Shown here: positions 62,601 to 64,000 of the stretch, piece by piece
Layout: every line of letters starts with the position of its first letter
How positions within the stretch are numbered: position 1 is the first letter of the stretch
Origin: Melitaea cinxia
Taxonomy: Eukaryota; Arthropoda; Insecta; Lepidoptera; Nymphalidae
Reading direction: 5' to 3'
Length of the DNA: 64,000 nucleotides
Assembly (NCBI RefSeq): GCF_905220565.1
Contig: NC_059404.1
Coordinates: 8,522,472-8,586,471 of the forward strand
Position numbers and translations under genes: made by a program
The notes under the pieces: generated by a model
What the model saw: the letters and a program-made list of their open reading frames with translations, nothing else
Told to the model about the DNA's origin: nothing
Databases searched by the model: none

Positions 62601-64000
62601 TTACGTTACATTTTTCCATAAAGATAACTGTTTGGAGATTTTGTTTTAACATATTTCTGACAAATTTTACTTTAAACTGGCTTTGTGTTTAAGTATCATG
62701 CAAATTTTATTTCATATTAATCAAATTTTTAATTTATAAGATATAAAATAATAATATAATTTATAAGAATCTACTGAGTACTAGGTATTCGTTTTAAGTA
62801 AAGATTGTATGTAATTATCTTTGGAGAGTAGCAAATATACCATAAGCGTTTTGTCATTTCTCTTTTAATTTCTTTTATTGCAATATCTCTTTTAATCCAT
62901 TTTTTTATTACAAACGTAATTTTATTAACATGTAGTATAACATATATAAAACTATTAAATTCCAATGTATAGTCTGTATATTTTCGATTATATGATATAA
63001 TTGGAATATATTATCTATACTTTTTGATTACATCCTGAAGCTGCAATATTTTTTGGCCTATATTCGATGGAATATAATGTCACTTTATATAATTTTTTAA
63101 TTTAATTATGCAAAACATTAAACATATCAATAATTTATTGTACTATTTGGCCAATTATAAGAAAAAATAAATTAAATATCTATTAATGTTTATTTATTAG
63201 ATAAAATGTACTAACTTGTAATCGATGTTTGCCAAAATTATAACTGCCATTTATTTTGACGTTTAATAAATGAATGCTCTTTATGTATTATAAATTTATT
63301 TTCACTTTTACTATGTATACAACGTATTGTAATCAGAATTATATTTTAGTGTTGAATTTAAATACACGTTGTTTAAAAATATATTGCTTTTCAATTAAGA
63401 TTTTTGTTAGCTAATTTTATAACATTTATTTTGGAAGATTTATTTCGTCACAAATTTGCTATATTGATTTATTCTAACTTTATTTTATTCGAGTTTTACT
63501 TTAGAAGATTCCTTTTCTTGCAAGTCGCTGTCGCTATCCTCGTGATAATTTTAAAAAAGTACCAATAAACACTCGAGGTTACGAGTAAAACGAATGTAAT
63601 GTGACATAGCACCGAAGTATATTGTGTTGGTTTTGGATAGTCGTCGAGTCCAGAAGCGGCGCCGCCGTCCCCGCTCGCGGCGTTCACTCAACAAAAGGTG
63701 AAGACTCCGCCTCCGCCCGCAGCGGTCGGCTCTCCGGACGGCACGCCCGTCGACCCGCCGCCCATCAGACCGAAACCACAAGTGCCCCGCAAACCGCAAA
63801 CGAAACGAGTTAGTTTCATTTCGGAACCTCACGAAACACACCGACCATTGTCGACGAACGACCGACCCAGCCCCGGAATTTTAACGCATGGGACGCATGA
63901 TGAAACCGCTCCGGAGCCCCCGACCACTAACGATGCATGCCAGGGCAGAAGCTCTATACTAATACGAAATCGACCCACAAAAATAGAGATGAGCGACACG
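4747..64000 (+). CDS. scrib: scribble (LAP-family cell-polarity scaffold), partial at both ends
   Basis: In known animals Scribble sits at the basolateral/septate junction cortex. It works with Dlg and Lgl to set apical-basal polarity and restrain growth, using LRRs for membrane localisation and PDZ domains to bind C-terminal peptides. Here 27 GT-AG exons join in a consistent phase into about 1515 codons: LRRs (exons 1-5), acidic linker with TPFVRQNTPHPKDLK (7) and LHRRDTPHHLKNKRV (9), PDZ1 (11-12), PDZ2 (15-16), PDZ3 (20-21), PDZ4 (22-23) and a Pro-rich tail (24-27). This order matches insect Scribble. The protein start and first LRRs lie upstream of the window; the last exon is open at 64000. 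Exons: 4747-4915, 9283-9403, 9712-10004, 10087-10332, 10872-11041, 13127-13233, 16566-16739, 18205-18321, 20300-20446, 24278-24344, 44023-44228, 44696-44829, 44935-45019, 45731-45971, 46715-46905, 47083-47194, 47374-47711, 47937-48035, 48330-48590, 54440-54550, 54884-55063, 57155-57313, 57815-57958, 58688-58780, 59026-59109, 59506-59643, 63641-64000. Confidence 0.95.
6130..6165. repeat. (TA)n microsatellite
   Basis: A pure TA dinucleotide run of about 18 units in intron sequence. Confidence 0.95.
6250..6278 (+). mobile_element. Helitron-like 3' terminus
   Basis: A perfect 7-bp stem (GTGCGAA ttc TTCGCAC, 6250-6266) is followed by GGGTATAG and then CTAG before a T. A hairpin a few bases ahead of CTRR is the hallmark of a Helitron 3' end. 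The 5' end was not identified. Confidence 0.6.
7161..7900 (+). mobile_element. AACCGACTTC-ended non-autonomous element, copy 1
   Basis: It starts TTGTGTTTGCTCGCAAAC, then AAAAAACCGACTTCAATTAC, and ends TTGGAAGTCGGTT, so the termini carry inverted AACCGACTTC. Inside, a module of about 180 bp (CCCTCGATTTCTCTGGGAT, ATCAGATCCTGGTTTCCTTA) is repeated at about 7330 and 7490. A near-full copy is at 34848-35463 and a shorter one at 17917-18175. No long ORF is present. The superfamily cannot be assigned from sequence alone. Confidence 0.75.
8434..8740 (-). mobile_element. non-autonomous Helitron-like element
   Basis: On the minus strand it starts TCATCAAATATATAAAA after an A and ends GAGTCAGCTAG before a T. 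A 5-bp stem (GGCAA...TTGCC) precedes the CTAG end. The interior carries AGAATCGGCCAAGCCGTTTC (+ strand), a block that recurs in several repeats of this window. Confidence 0.65.
9283..9403 (+). CDS. scrib: scrib exon 2 of window (LRRs)
   Basis: The acceptor gtcgatttcag precedes T, completing the Ser codon begun in the previous exon. The exon continues LVSLQSLELRENLLKSLPES, then LKNLTKLERLDLGDNEIEEL, and the donor is TTG|GTAAAT (phase 0). It encodes one and a half LRRs closely resembling the LRENLLKSLP repeat of animal Scribble. Confidence 0.95.
9712..10004 (+). CDS. scrib: scrib exon 3 of window (LRRs)
   Basis: The acceptor cacattttag precedes PGFIGELPALQELWLDHNKL. Four consecutive 23-residue LRRs follow, including LICLDVSENKLEKIPEEIGG, LTDLHLSQNMLETVPNGIGE and ILKLDQNRLHTLNENVG. 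The donor is GAAG|GTTGGT, leaving two bases (AG) of a Ser codon. Confidence 0.95.
10087..10332 (+). CDS. scrib: scrib exon 4 of window (LRRs)
   Basis: The acceptor gtttttcag precedes T, completing Ser. The exon reads CTNLQELILTENFLMELPKS, then NVDRNSLGEIPLEIGN, LSLRDNKLTKLPNELGN and LHVLDVSGN, giving three and a half LRRs. The donor is AACAG|GTATAT (phase 2). Confidence 0.95.
10498..10661 (-). mobile_element. short Helitron-like element
   Basis: On the minus strand it starts TCCCTAATATGTGAATG after an A and ends GCGAGTCAAATCTAG before a T. It lies between exons 4 and 5. The interior has the GATCGGTTAGAAGTTTTTGC block (+ strand), common in insect interspersed repeats. Confidence 0.5.
10872..11041 (+). 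CDS. scrib: scrib exon 5 of window (last LRR and capping region)
   Basis: The acceptor gaaatttttag precedes A, completing Arg. The exon reads LQYLPYTLVNLELKAVWLSE, then NQAQPLLTFQTDRDETTGE and NVLTCFLLPQLSYTQQP. WLSENQAQPLL and VLTCFLLPQ are hallmark C-terminal LRR-cap motifs of LAP proteins. The donor is CCAG|GTACAT with phase 1, which fits both exon 6 and the candidate cassette at 12669. If the donor is skipped the frame stays open about 22 more codons. Confidence 0.93.
12155..12430 (+). repeat. short interspersed repeat, young copy A
   Basis: A run of T is followed by CACTAGGTCGGCAAACAAGC, CTGCAACACCAGAAGCATCG and, near the end, GAGCAGGAAATTCCTGCTGT. It is nearly identical along its length (about 275 bp) to the copy at 59659-59934. 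Three older copies on the opposite strand are at 19259-19420, 54650-54845 and 58030-58165. I recognise it as a common lepidopteran repeat but cannot classify it. Confidence 0.8.
12669..12758 (+). CDS. scrib: candidate scrib cassette exon (30 residues)
   Basis: The segment lies between acceptor-like cgcaaatag and donor CGAG|GTAAGT. It is 90 nt, starts in phase 1 and ends in phase 1, so it can be added or skipped between exons 5 and 6 without changing frame. Included, it reads ELEHTSEVGSGTWF then REHRFNSQSQELDRIRG. It has no stops in this frame. The upstream pyrimidine tract is weak, which fits an alternative exon. Human SCRIB also has a SETW motif shortly after the LRR cap, which makes conservation plausible but not shown. 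Confidence 0.5.
13127..13233 (+). CDS. scrib: scrib exon 6 of window (acidic linker)
   Basis: The acceptor tttccaacag precedes AA, completing Glu with the G left by exon 5. The exon reads STLSRDQDSDDDWEEKEASR then TISVKFTEDVPEAKE, followed by donor GAG|GTGAGC (phase 0). The SRT-V-KFTED block followed by an exon starting TPFVRQNTPHP is the post-LRR region of insect Scribble. Confidence 0.9.
13249..13449 (+). pseudogene. possible decayed Harbinger-like ORF fragment
   Basis: Just past the exon 6 donor a frame reads ARYWVRDNVYTLFSRQRAYL. The neighbouring frame upstream reads MLPESSTDEIIATILILKLE. Together they resemble the N-terminal stretch of PIF/Harbinger transposases (a helical segment followed by R-Y/W-W-V-R), broken by at least one frameshift. 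This is weak, based on pattern only. It could be chance ORF. Confidence 0.2.
14840..15010 (+). CDS. scrib: candidate scrib cassette exon (57 residues, Ser/Thr-rich)
   Basis: This 171-nt segment lies between acceptor-like tttgtatttaag and donor CTGAG|GTACAC. It starts and ends in phase 0, the phase at the exon 6/exon 7 junction, so it could be included without a frame change. It reads VSSLHEESEETTPSDSFF, SAQTMLGLRRPLDVVRKL and VTTQRRTSLQRLSSSITNL. Its GC and CpG content is well above the flanking intron. RRTSLQRLSSS has phosphosite-like basic-Ser patterns. I do not recognise a domain. The minus-strand ORF over it is a shadow. Confidence 0.45.
16566..16739 (+). CDS. scrib: scrib exon 7 of window (conserved TPFVRQNTPHPKDLK block)
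   Basis: The acceptor atttttcag precedes TPFVRQNTPHPKDLKAKAVK, a conserved post-LRR motif of insect Scribble. It continues LFSRTPEQQPQEKVNEPPT and ends EPVQAVEVIE before donor GAA|GTAAAC. The exon is 58 codons, phase 0 at both ends. Confidence 0.92.
16740..18204 (+). other. scrib intron (1.5 kb)
   Basis: At 17085-17240 a GC-richer stretch with CTCTCTCGCTC and GTGAGCGGAGCGTAACGCAG looks like an interspersed repeat remnant. A short AACCGACTTC-type element (17917-18175) ends about 30 bp before the next exon. Nothing else was recognised. Confidence 0.75.
17917..18175 (+). mobile_element. AACCGACTTC-ended element, short copy
   Basis: It shares the start (ACGACTTAAATTAACATCGA), AAAATCGGCACATCCAGTAA and the end (GAATTGAGAACCTCC...AAGTCGGTT) with the larger copies at 7161-7900 and 34848-35463, but lacks the internal repeated modules. 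It sits immediately upstream of the exon 8 acceptor. Confidence 0.65.
18205..18321 (+). CDS. scrib: scrib exon 8 of window (acidic linker)
   Basis: The acceptor tacgaccag precedes PVPQQVLNEDKDEESDTQTL, and the exon ends SEPENEDDDSEELE before donor GAG|GTAGGT. It is 39 codons, phase 0, strongly acidic and low complexity. The call rests on phase, splice sites and position between conserved exons. Confidence 0.82.
19259..19420 (-). repeat. short interspersed repeat, old copy
   Basis: On the minus strand it matches the family at 12155-12430 (AAGCGGTTACCGTATGCCGA, CAGGAGCTCTGG, then the aagatcaca end on +). It has many substitutions and deletions. Confidence 0.6.
20033..20137 (+). repeat. decayed tandem duplicate of exon 9 acceptor region
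   Basis: It starts GTTCGCAAACTCC and ends GCGCGTGACGTGGTCGG. The same start and end (GTTCGCAAACTCC ... GCGCGTGGCGTGGTCGG) occur at 20208-20326, spanning the real exon 9 acceptor. In this copy the aligned splice site reads CAG|CGCGGGC, but the frame stops soon afterwards, so it is non-functional. Confidence 0.6.
20300..20446 (+). CDS. scrib: scrib exon 9 of window (LHRRDTPHHLKNKRV block)
   Basis: The exon carries GGRLHRRDTPHHLKNKRVTP then IDAARARDLIAQ, the second conserved linker motif of Scribble, and ends CAG|GTGCTC. I placed the start at gtgggtag|CGC because TAG is an in-frame stop there and phase 0 is required. The residues RERRVAWSGV would then follow. The upstream tract is purine-rich, so the 5' boundary is less certain than the 3' one. 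The exon is very GC-rich, unlike its surroundings. Confidence 0.8.
20447..24277 (+). other. scrib intron (3.8 kb)
   Basis: A TTA-flanked Harbinger-type element (20472-20983) starts 25 bp after the donor. A CpG-richer stretch lies at about 23400-24010 (GGGCTGATGCGCGCGGGCCC near 23750), with no supported exon. The rest is AT-rich. Confidence 0.8.
20472..20983 (-). mobile_element. PIF/Harbinger-type non-autonomous element, copy 1
   Basis: The inverted termini are GGGGTCGTCCGGAAATCACG at the left and, reversed, GGGGTCGTTCATTAATCACG at the right. TTA flanks both ends (20469-20471 and 20984-20986), the 3-bp target duplication typical of PIF/Harbinger. It is 512 bp and non-coding. Reversed, its C-rich interior aligns with the element at 51823-52333. 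Confidence 0.72.
24278..24344 (+). CDS. scrib: scrib exon 10 of window (linker before PDZ1)
   Basis: The acceptor ttttttacag precedes AIKKREQPELKTDDDILEDI, then PD and one base of Gly, with donor GACG|GTAAGT. Phase 1 at the end matches exon 11 across a 19.7-kb intron. It also matches the end phase of the alternative first exon at 30079. Confidence 0.88.
25966..26135 (-). mobile_element. Helitron-like repeat, decayed
   Basis: On the minus strand it ends CCGTGCGAAGCCGGGGCGCG then TCGCTATTA, the 3' end of a common lepidopteran repeat with CTAT in place of CTAG. It carries CTACGCAACGGACTTTGATG inside. The 5' boundary is approximate. Confidence 0.45.
26703..27809 (+). CDS. PIF/Harbinger transposase (HARBI1-like), intact
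   Basis: A 368-residue single-exon ORF. This DDE-superfamily nuclease recognises and cuts the element's ends. Visible: an N-terminal region with helix-turn-helix character (about 85-135, ALRFYATGNFQTVSGDL then SQSTVCNIVQKVS) and a catalytic core with D173 in GALDCTHIKI, D225 in AGSTHDSRIF, D250 in LVADAGY and E286 in RNTIERLFGVWKRRFPCL. The length is normal for the family (about 350-400). ATG at 26703 is the first Met in frame and has G at +4. A poly-A-like ATTAAA at 27884-27889 follows. The ORF has no stops or frameshifts, so it is probably functional. It lies in an intron of scrib in the same orientation. Confidence 0.95.
   Translation: MEQIDTLFASLDNVTADPLEDVENSIRVIEPRVYKIYFRDRDPLHEYTESDFKKRFRFGKNVVMNVILPMIIDNIRYETQRGLPISPECQLLTALRFYATGNFQTVSGDLIHISQSTVCNIVQKVSRSLAHQMHRFIKFPRSERELKRVQDDFESIGRIGRYGGLKNIIGALDCTHIKISKPRGIEHTEQYRNRKGYFSLNVQVVGGPYLQIFDIVVRWAGSTHDSRIFRNSMLNVKLQNNEIQGTLVADAGYSCTRHLLTPISNPSSPAEERYNKAQIKTRNTIERLFGVWKRRFPCLQRGMATKLRNTANIIIACAVLHNIAIETNDPIDDLEMQTNIETISSTATTLGTSDGMVLRANIITRDFT
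27881..27889. terminator. overlapping bidirectional poly-A signals
   Basis: TTTATTAAA reads AATAAA on the minus strand (27886-27881) for the Myb-like gene and ATTAAA on the plus strand (27884-27889) for the transposase. The two convergent genes thus share a compact end between their stops. Confidence 0.5.
27893..29111 (-). CDS. Myb/SANT-like DNA-binding protein of the Harbinger element, 3 exons
   Basis: Spliced on the minus strand: 29111-28926, 28586-28388, 28287-27893 (259 residues). Exon 1 reads MSDIERKKPFSSLEKDLFLN and ends NSSPIVTQK before donor AAA|GTAAGT. Exon 2 continues AATKQLLKLWYNMKAKAREA from acceptor ttattacag and ends in phase 1. Exon 3 starts in phase 1 and ends in a charged coiled coil (LLKIKLLEEQLQHQQEMHK). 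The first about 80 residues match the Myb/SANT-like (Myb_DNA-bind_5) fold, with tryptophans in CWENI and LWYNM. In known Harbinger elements the Myb-like partner binds the ends and carries the transposase into the nucleus. AATAAA on the minus strand (27886-27881) lies just after the stop. Confidence 0.85.
29640..30078 (+). promoter_or_regulatory. candidate promoter/5' UTR of a short scrib transcript
   Basis: This is the stretch between the Harbinger right end and the alternative first-exon ATG. It contains two upstream ORFs, 30009-30053 (14 codons) and 30050-30082 (10 codons). Each stop overlaps the next ATG by the ATGA tetranucleotide, ending on the main ATG at 30079. No TATA box stands out and the transcription start is not determined. 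Confidence 0.35.
30079..30598 (+). CDS. scrib: candidate alternative first coding exon of scrib (PDZ-only isoform)
   Basis: ATG at 30079 (A at -3, first Met after an in-frame stop) opens 173 codons plus one base, ending TATG|GTACGT. The end phase (1) equals that of exon 10, so splicing to exon 11 at 44023 gives a continuous frame into PDZ1 without the LRRs. It starts MKDKRLELKLSVRGDGPLSR, then a Ser/Asn/Arg-rich stretch (RSSTRSNRSNLSNSSSNLP), then a Tyr/Gln/Pro-rich segment with about 20 tyrosines (YDYQPVYVDSP, IYGTLP, IYYTLPERRVRI). No known domain is seen. Short Scribble isoforms exist in flies. The assignment here is inference from phase, strand, coding character and position; it could instead be an unrelated nested gene. 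Confidence 0.65.
31580..31800 (-). pseudogene. helix-turn-helix-like ORF relic
   Basis: The minus-strand frame, open upstream of the Met as TEQALLALKVNSIIEHMIPR, continues TTDFVTAIAAQNLSKVSLST then VKRICLREYVMEKLIQYCER and stops. The pattern (acidic helix, then SxSTVKRI) resembles the N-terminal helix-turn-helix of transposon-derived proteins. No flanking ends were found. Confidence 0.25.
32155..32226. repeat. (TA)n microsatellite, interrupted
   Basis: About 70 bp of TA dinucleotides with two TAC interruptions (near 32163 and 32203). It abuts the Helitron-like element that follows at 32244. Confidence 0.95.
32244..32550 (-). mobile_element. non-autonomous Helitron-like element
   Basis: On the minus strand it starts TCTATACAAATAAATAAAAT after an A and ends GTCGCGAGCAGAACTAG before a T. 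The GC-rich stem CGCGG...TCGCG precedes the end. It is the same family as 2385-2701 on the opposite strand. Confidence 0.65.
33245..33420 (+). promoter_or_regulatory. GC-richer patch with initiator-like motif
   Basis: This island in AT-rich intron contains CGTATCCGTGGCGGCAGTCC, ACATGGCCGGATG and GTGCTCAGTTAGAATCAGAC (TCAGTT initiator-like, about 33353). It resembles a TATA-less insect promoter or noncoding first exon. No ORF supports it. Speculative. Confidence 0.2.
34848..35463 (+). mobile_element. AACCGACTTC-ended non-autonomous element, copy 2
   Basis: It has the same ends and internal modules as 7161-7900 (TTGTGTTTGCTCGCAAAC, ACCGACTTCAATTACATCGA, CCCTCGATTTCTCTGAGAT, GAAGTCGGTT) in the same orientation. 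It is shorter because it carries one internal module instead of two, and has a poly-A run of about 22 near 35398. Confidence 0.75.
37086..37243 (-). mobile_element. short Helitron-like element, decayed 3' end
   Basis: On the minus strand it starts TCTGTACTAATATTATAAAC after an A, the classic start of a lepidopteran Helitron family. It continues with CAGAAACTACTGGTTGAAAT and ends GAAACTGCGGAGTAGAG, with the final CTAG degraded. Confidence 0.55.
37310..37420 (+). promoter_or_regulatory. CpG-rich island, candidate alternative promoter
   Basis: The most CpG-dense stretch of the large intron: GTCGCGGGCGCCGGCGCC, GAGCGCGCGCATTCC, GAACGCATGCGCCCCGGGC. It includes an NRF1/Ewg-type GCATGCGC core. It is upstream of and on the same strand as exon 11. 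A 70-codon ORF at 37385 starts inside but shows no recognisable domain, so any exon here may be noncoding. Confidence 0.3.
39844..39880. repeat. near-perfect inverted repeat in a repeat fragment
   Basis: TTAGAGTATACAT is followed 11 bases later by ATGTATACTCTAA. Allowing a 2-base bulge, the stem extends to 17 bp around a TGC loop. Upstream, GACCAAGGTTGCTGTAAAGT resembles a common lepidopteran interspersed repeat. Confidence 0.6.
43569..43845 (+). repeat. RTE-like non-LTR retrotransposon tail
   Basis: It starts TTGCTGTGTGGTTACGGCAT, includes TCTTCCCGTGGGTGTCGTAA and CACAACCCGCCTGCCCAGCG, and ends GGAGGCCTATGTCCAGCAGT then GGACTGTAGTAGGCTGAAA, the characteristic 3' end of lepidopteran RTE-type elements. 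Its head is shared with 1228-1380. No intact reverse transcriptase is present. Confidence 0.7.
44023..44228 (+). CDS. scrib: scrib exon 11 of window (PDZ1, first part)
   Basis: The acceptor aaatttgtag precedes GT, completing Gly. The exon reads ESVSERADSEARIVNDQRC, then PDZ1 from KEVHIARAAGGLGLSIAGG, with carboxylate-binding loop GLGLS, and DDGIFISRVTPNGPAYLAGL. The donor is AGG|GTAAGG (phase 0). The phase-1 start accepts either exon 10 or the alternative first exon. Confidence 0.95.
44634..44671. repeat. (AT)n microsatellite next to a splice acceptor
   Basis: A pure AT run ends about 24 bp upstream of the exon 12 acceptor, occupying the position of branch site and pyrimidine tract. Confidence 0.95.
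44696..44829 (+). CDS. scrib: scrib exon 12 of window (PDZ1, second part)
   Basis: The acceptor cgtattcccag precedes VGDKVLSVNGTSVVEVDHYY, then AVEVLKASGPTLTLVVTRD. It completes PDZ1 (the VGDKVLSVNG strand and the alpha-B helix starting HYYAVEVL). The donor is CAAG|GTTCAA (phase 2). Confidence 0.95.
44935..45019 (+). CDS. scrib: scrib exon 13 of window (linker)
   Basis: The acceptor atttttag precedes A, completing Arg. The exon reads THSRAPSGASHHSVSSTTDT then VSTLENGQ, with donor CAG|GTAATT (phase 0). It is Ser/Thr-rich between PDZ1 and PDZ2 without a domain. Confidence 0.85.
45731..45971 (+). CDS. scrib: scrib exon 14 of window (linker with TPV minisatellite)
   Basis: The acceptor tttgctcccag precedes IPTGRGVGKPLIISNQYAQE, then FEPEEKSQPVAP and a run of (TPV) repeats, ending QPYVPP and one base of Val. 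The donor is CCTG|GTTAGC (phase 1). The repeat run is encoded by nine 9-bp units (45818-45900), so its length probably varies between individuals or species. Confidence 0.88.
45818..45900 (+). repeat. coding 9-bp minisatellite
   Basis: About nine units of ACACCCGTC in frame, each encoding Thr-Pro-Val (with Ala variants at the left). It lies wholly in exon 14, in the linker between PDZ1 and PDZ2. Confidence 0.9.
46395..46577 (-). mobile_element. short Helitron-like element
   Basis: On the minus strand it starts TCTGTACTAATAGTAAAAG after an A and ends CTGTGTGGCACAGCTAG before a T, with the stem CTGTG/CACAG at the end. It lies about 140 bp before exon 15. Confidence 0.6.
46715..46905 (+). CDS. 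scrib: scrib exon 15 of window (PDZ2, first part)
   Basis: The acceptor tttttttcaag precedes TG, completing Val. The exon reads YQQKVLVHTTLIRDGSGLGF then SIAGGKGSPPYRDDSDAIYV. GLGF is the canonical PDZ loop. It ends AAAKDGKMLVGDKVVS with donor TCG|GTGAGG (phase 0). Confidence 0.95.
47083..47194 (+). CDS. scrib: scrib exon 16 of window (PDZ2, second part)
   Basis: The acceptor tataaatttcag precedes INGVDMENTSHETAVSLLTG then HERFVRLVLQRTITSDQ. It completes PDZ2 (helix B starts HETAVSLL). The donor is CAAG|GTATAC (phase 1). Confidence 0.95.
47374..47711 (+). CDS. scrib: scrib exon 17 of window (Gln/Pro/His-rich linker)
   Basis: The acceptor tctcgtatag precedes GC, completing Gly. The exon reads ELLPRRSTSEEVREHKTSLP, then a run of about 45 residues rich in Gln, Pro, His and Met (for example QQPQPKPQPQQQPQMQPRPQ), then AVPQPAPRKLSQTNGT. 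The donor is ACG|GTAAGG (phase 0). The Pro-rich run may bind SH3/WW partners; no domain is seen. Confidence 0.88.
47937..48035 (+). CDS. scrib: scrib exon 18 of window (linker)
   Basis: The acceptor gttgacttcag precedes AGTKPATNSTSTPLTPGANK, then LHGSNDDVFDDIQ, with donor CAG|GTAAGA. It is 33 codons, phase 0. Confidence 0.87.
48330..48590 (+). CDS. scrib: scrib exon 19 of window (linker before PDZ3)
   Basis: The acceptor cgttcgcgcag precedes PARPLTSEEFQAMIPAHFLG. A Pro/Arg/Ser-rich part follows, then VTETITKSTFTETTVTRVTD and NRLVEPLIIE, before donor GAA|GTAAGG. The segment through VEPLIIE just before PDZ3 is conserved in insect Scribble. It is 87 codons, phase 0, very GC-rich. The large minus-strand ORF over it is a shadow. 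Confidence 0.92.
49302..49645 (+). mobile_element. Helitron-like element
   Basis: It starts TCTATACTAATATTATAAAG after an A. A candidate end TATCGTGCTAG is followed by T. The interior has GAAATGGCTGGACTGATTTT and TCTGAGAATCGGCC, shared in reverse with 8434-8740. The 3' end is less certain than the 5' end. Confidence 0.5.
50080..50165 (-). pseudogene. Tc1/mariner-type transposase C-terminal fragment
   Basis: A minus-strand frame reads PIPYWPQRLKDCIAANGEHY then G and a stop. The pattern (WPxRLxxCIxxxGxHxG-stop) is the usual C-terminal tail of Tc1/mariner-type transposases. No other part of the gene was found nearby. It is not part of the mariner at 1-1038. Confidence 0.4.
50319..50536. mobile_element. 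short inverted-repeat DNA element (MITE)
   Basis: The left end TGGCCGCCTTCCACTAAGCG and the reversed right end TGGGCGCGTTCCACCTAAGA form imperfect inverted termini of about 30 bp, enclosing about 160 bp of non-coding sequence. No clear target duplication was seen, so the superfamily is unknown. Confidence 0.55.
51823..52333 (+). mobile_element. PIF/Harbinger-type non-autonomous element, copy 2
   Basis: The left end GGGGGCGTCCATAAATTACG and the reversed right end GAGGGCGTTCATAAAATACG are flanked by TTA on both sides (51820-51822 and 52334-52336). It is 511 bp. The C-rich block with CCCCCTGGTGAGATGTCGTG aligns with the reverse strand of 20472-20983. Confidence 0.72.
53520..53905 (+). repeat. 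imperfect tandem duplication
   Basis: Two units, about 53520-53734 and 53748-53905, share a head (ACGCACGCTTGACT, GACGAGAGCGTTACGAAA) and a tail (GGCCTATCGCTAAAGAAGTT, CAGTCGTGTGGTCTAAAGCA). The middles differ in length. It resembles a lepidopteran interspersed repeat, and may be two adjacent copies. Confidence 0.65.
54013..54320 (+). repeat. tRNA-like SINE
   Basis: The box A-like TAAGCGCAACGG (54030-54041) and box B GGTTCGATCCC (54062-54072) are spaced as in a tRNA gene, but the surrounding sequence does not fold into a full tRNA and continues into a non-tRNA body. This pattern is that of a tRNA-derived SINE. The 3' end is approximate. Confidence 0.5.
54440..54550 (+). CDS. scrib: scrib exon 20 of window (PDZ3, first part)
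   Basis: The acceptor cttttgttacag precedes DVTLVKEGGSLGFSIIGGTD, then HSCVPFGGKEPGIFISH, with donor CAC|GTAAGA. SLGFSIIGGTDHSC is highly characteristic of Scribble PDZ3. It is 37 codons, phase 0. Confidence 0.96.
54650..54845 (-). repeat. short interspersed repeat, old copy
   Basis: A reverse-strand, diverged copy of the 12155-12430 family (GAGTAAGGCGATCAGAGCTC, GAGATGCTTCTGCTGTTGTA, CGATAATCGCTTACC). It ends 38 bp before the exon 21 acceptor. Confidence 0.65.
54884..55063 (+). CDS. scrib: scrib exon 21 of window (PDZ3, second part)
   Basis: The acceptor aatataaccag precedes IVPGGVAARSGKLRMGDRLI, then KVNGTELAGATHRDAVQLLL and QPGATLQLTVRHDPLPSGFQ, with donor CAG|GTTCGT. It completes PDZ3 (helix B HRDAVQLL). 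It is 60 codons, phase 0, GC-rich. Confidence 0.96.
55064..57154 (+). other. scrib intron (2.1 kb)
   Basis: It contains the 9-bp minisatellite (55231-55518). The remainder (55560-57150) is AT-rich with nothing recognised. Confidence 0.85.
55231..55518. repeat. intronic 9-bp minisatellite
   Basis: About 32 units of CCCCACCGA with few variants and one 10-base unit near 55331. Because the unit is a multiple of three and stop-free, ORFs appear in many frames on both strands; none is a gene. Confidence 0.95.
57155..57313 (+). CDS. scrib: scrib exon 22 of window (PDZ4, first part)
   Basis: The acceptor tggttttatag precedes ELTIIKQEGEKLGMHIKGGL, then NGQRGNPNDPNDEGVFISKI and NSGGAARRDGRLK, with donor AAG|GTATGA. 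The peptide loop KLGMHIKGG and NPxDPxDEGxFISK are Scribble PDZ4 signatures. It is 53 codons, phase 0. Confidence 0.96.
57815..57958 (+). CDS. scrib: scrib exon 23 of window (PDZ4, second part)
   Basis: The acceptor cgggccgcag precedes VGMRLLEVNGASLLGATHAE, then AVNALRAATHAPLHLVVCHG and YSRADKGT, with donor ACC|GTGAGT. It completes PDZ4 (VNGxSLLGATHxEAV). It is 48 codons, phase 0, very GC-rich. Confidence 0.95.
58030..58165 (-). repeat. short interspersed repeat, truncated old copy
   Basis: A reverse-strand fragment of the 12155-12430 family (GATGCTTCTGGTGTTGCAGA, GGCTACGGTAACCGATTACC), 71 bp after the exon 23 donor. Confidence 0.6.
58688..58780 (+). CDS. scrib: scrib exon 24 of window (C-terminal region)
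   Basis: The acceptor gttcgaacag precedes TGSESGTADTGGSLSHSTSS, then LDRDESLHQNQ, with donor CAG|GTTTGA. It is 31 codons, phase 0. The low-complexity Ser-rich content fits the Scribble C-terminal region, which is not domain-bearing. Confidence 0.82.
59026..59109 (+). CDS. scrib: scrib exon 25 of window (C-terminal region)
   Basis: The acceptor aatgtatcgtag precedes DHHSRQDLVEFEQEKQVAEM, then REKTTPEK, with donor AAG|GTAATC. It is 28 codons, phase 0. A short charged helix is likely. Confidence 0.82.
59264..59458 (-). repeat. RTE-type retrotransposon 3' fragment
   Basis: On the minus strand it encodes broken remnants of an RTE reverse-transcriptase C-terminal tail (GPRVETASWQTQCG) and ends with the AGGCCTATGTCTAGTAGTAG tail, the same 3' signature as 43569-43845 on the other strand. 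Frames are interrupted. Confidence 0.6.
59506..59643 (+). CDS. scrib: scrib exon 26 of window (C-terminal region)
   Basis: The acceptor tgtgcccttag precedes VMDIVHAVESIALEPAPPTS, then PAWPASPEPQHKTTTVVMSK and HTLQPQ, with donor CAG|GTGCGT. It is 46 codons, phase 0. HKTTTVVMSKHTL is a coherent conserved-looking segment. GC-rich. Confidence 0.87.
59644..63640 (+). other. scrib intron (4.0 kb)
   Basis: It starts with a young interspersed repeat copy (59659-59934). The remaining 3.7 kb is AT-rich with no feature recognised. Confidence 0.85.
59659..59934 (+). repeat. short interspersed repeat, young copy B
   Basis: Near-identical to 12155-12430 in the same orientation, with a leading T-run. It begins only about 16 bp after the exon 26 donor. 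Confidence 0.8.
63641..64000 (+). CDS. scrib: scrib exon 27 of window (Pro-rich C-terminus), runs off the edge
   Basis: The acceptor ttttggatag precedes SSSPEAAPPSPLAAFTQQKV, then KTPPPPAAVGSPDGTPVDPP, PIRPKPQVPRKPQTKRVSFI and SEPHETHRPLS. The frame is open through base 64000 (120 codons). Proline-rich PIRPKPQVPRKP is SH3-ligand-like, and KRVSFISEPHE matches the RVSFVSEPHE-type motif of the Scribble C-terminus as I recall it. The gene end is beyond the window. Confidence 0.88.
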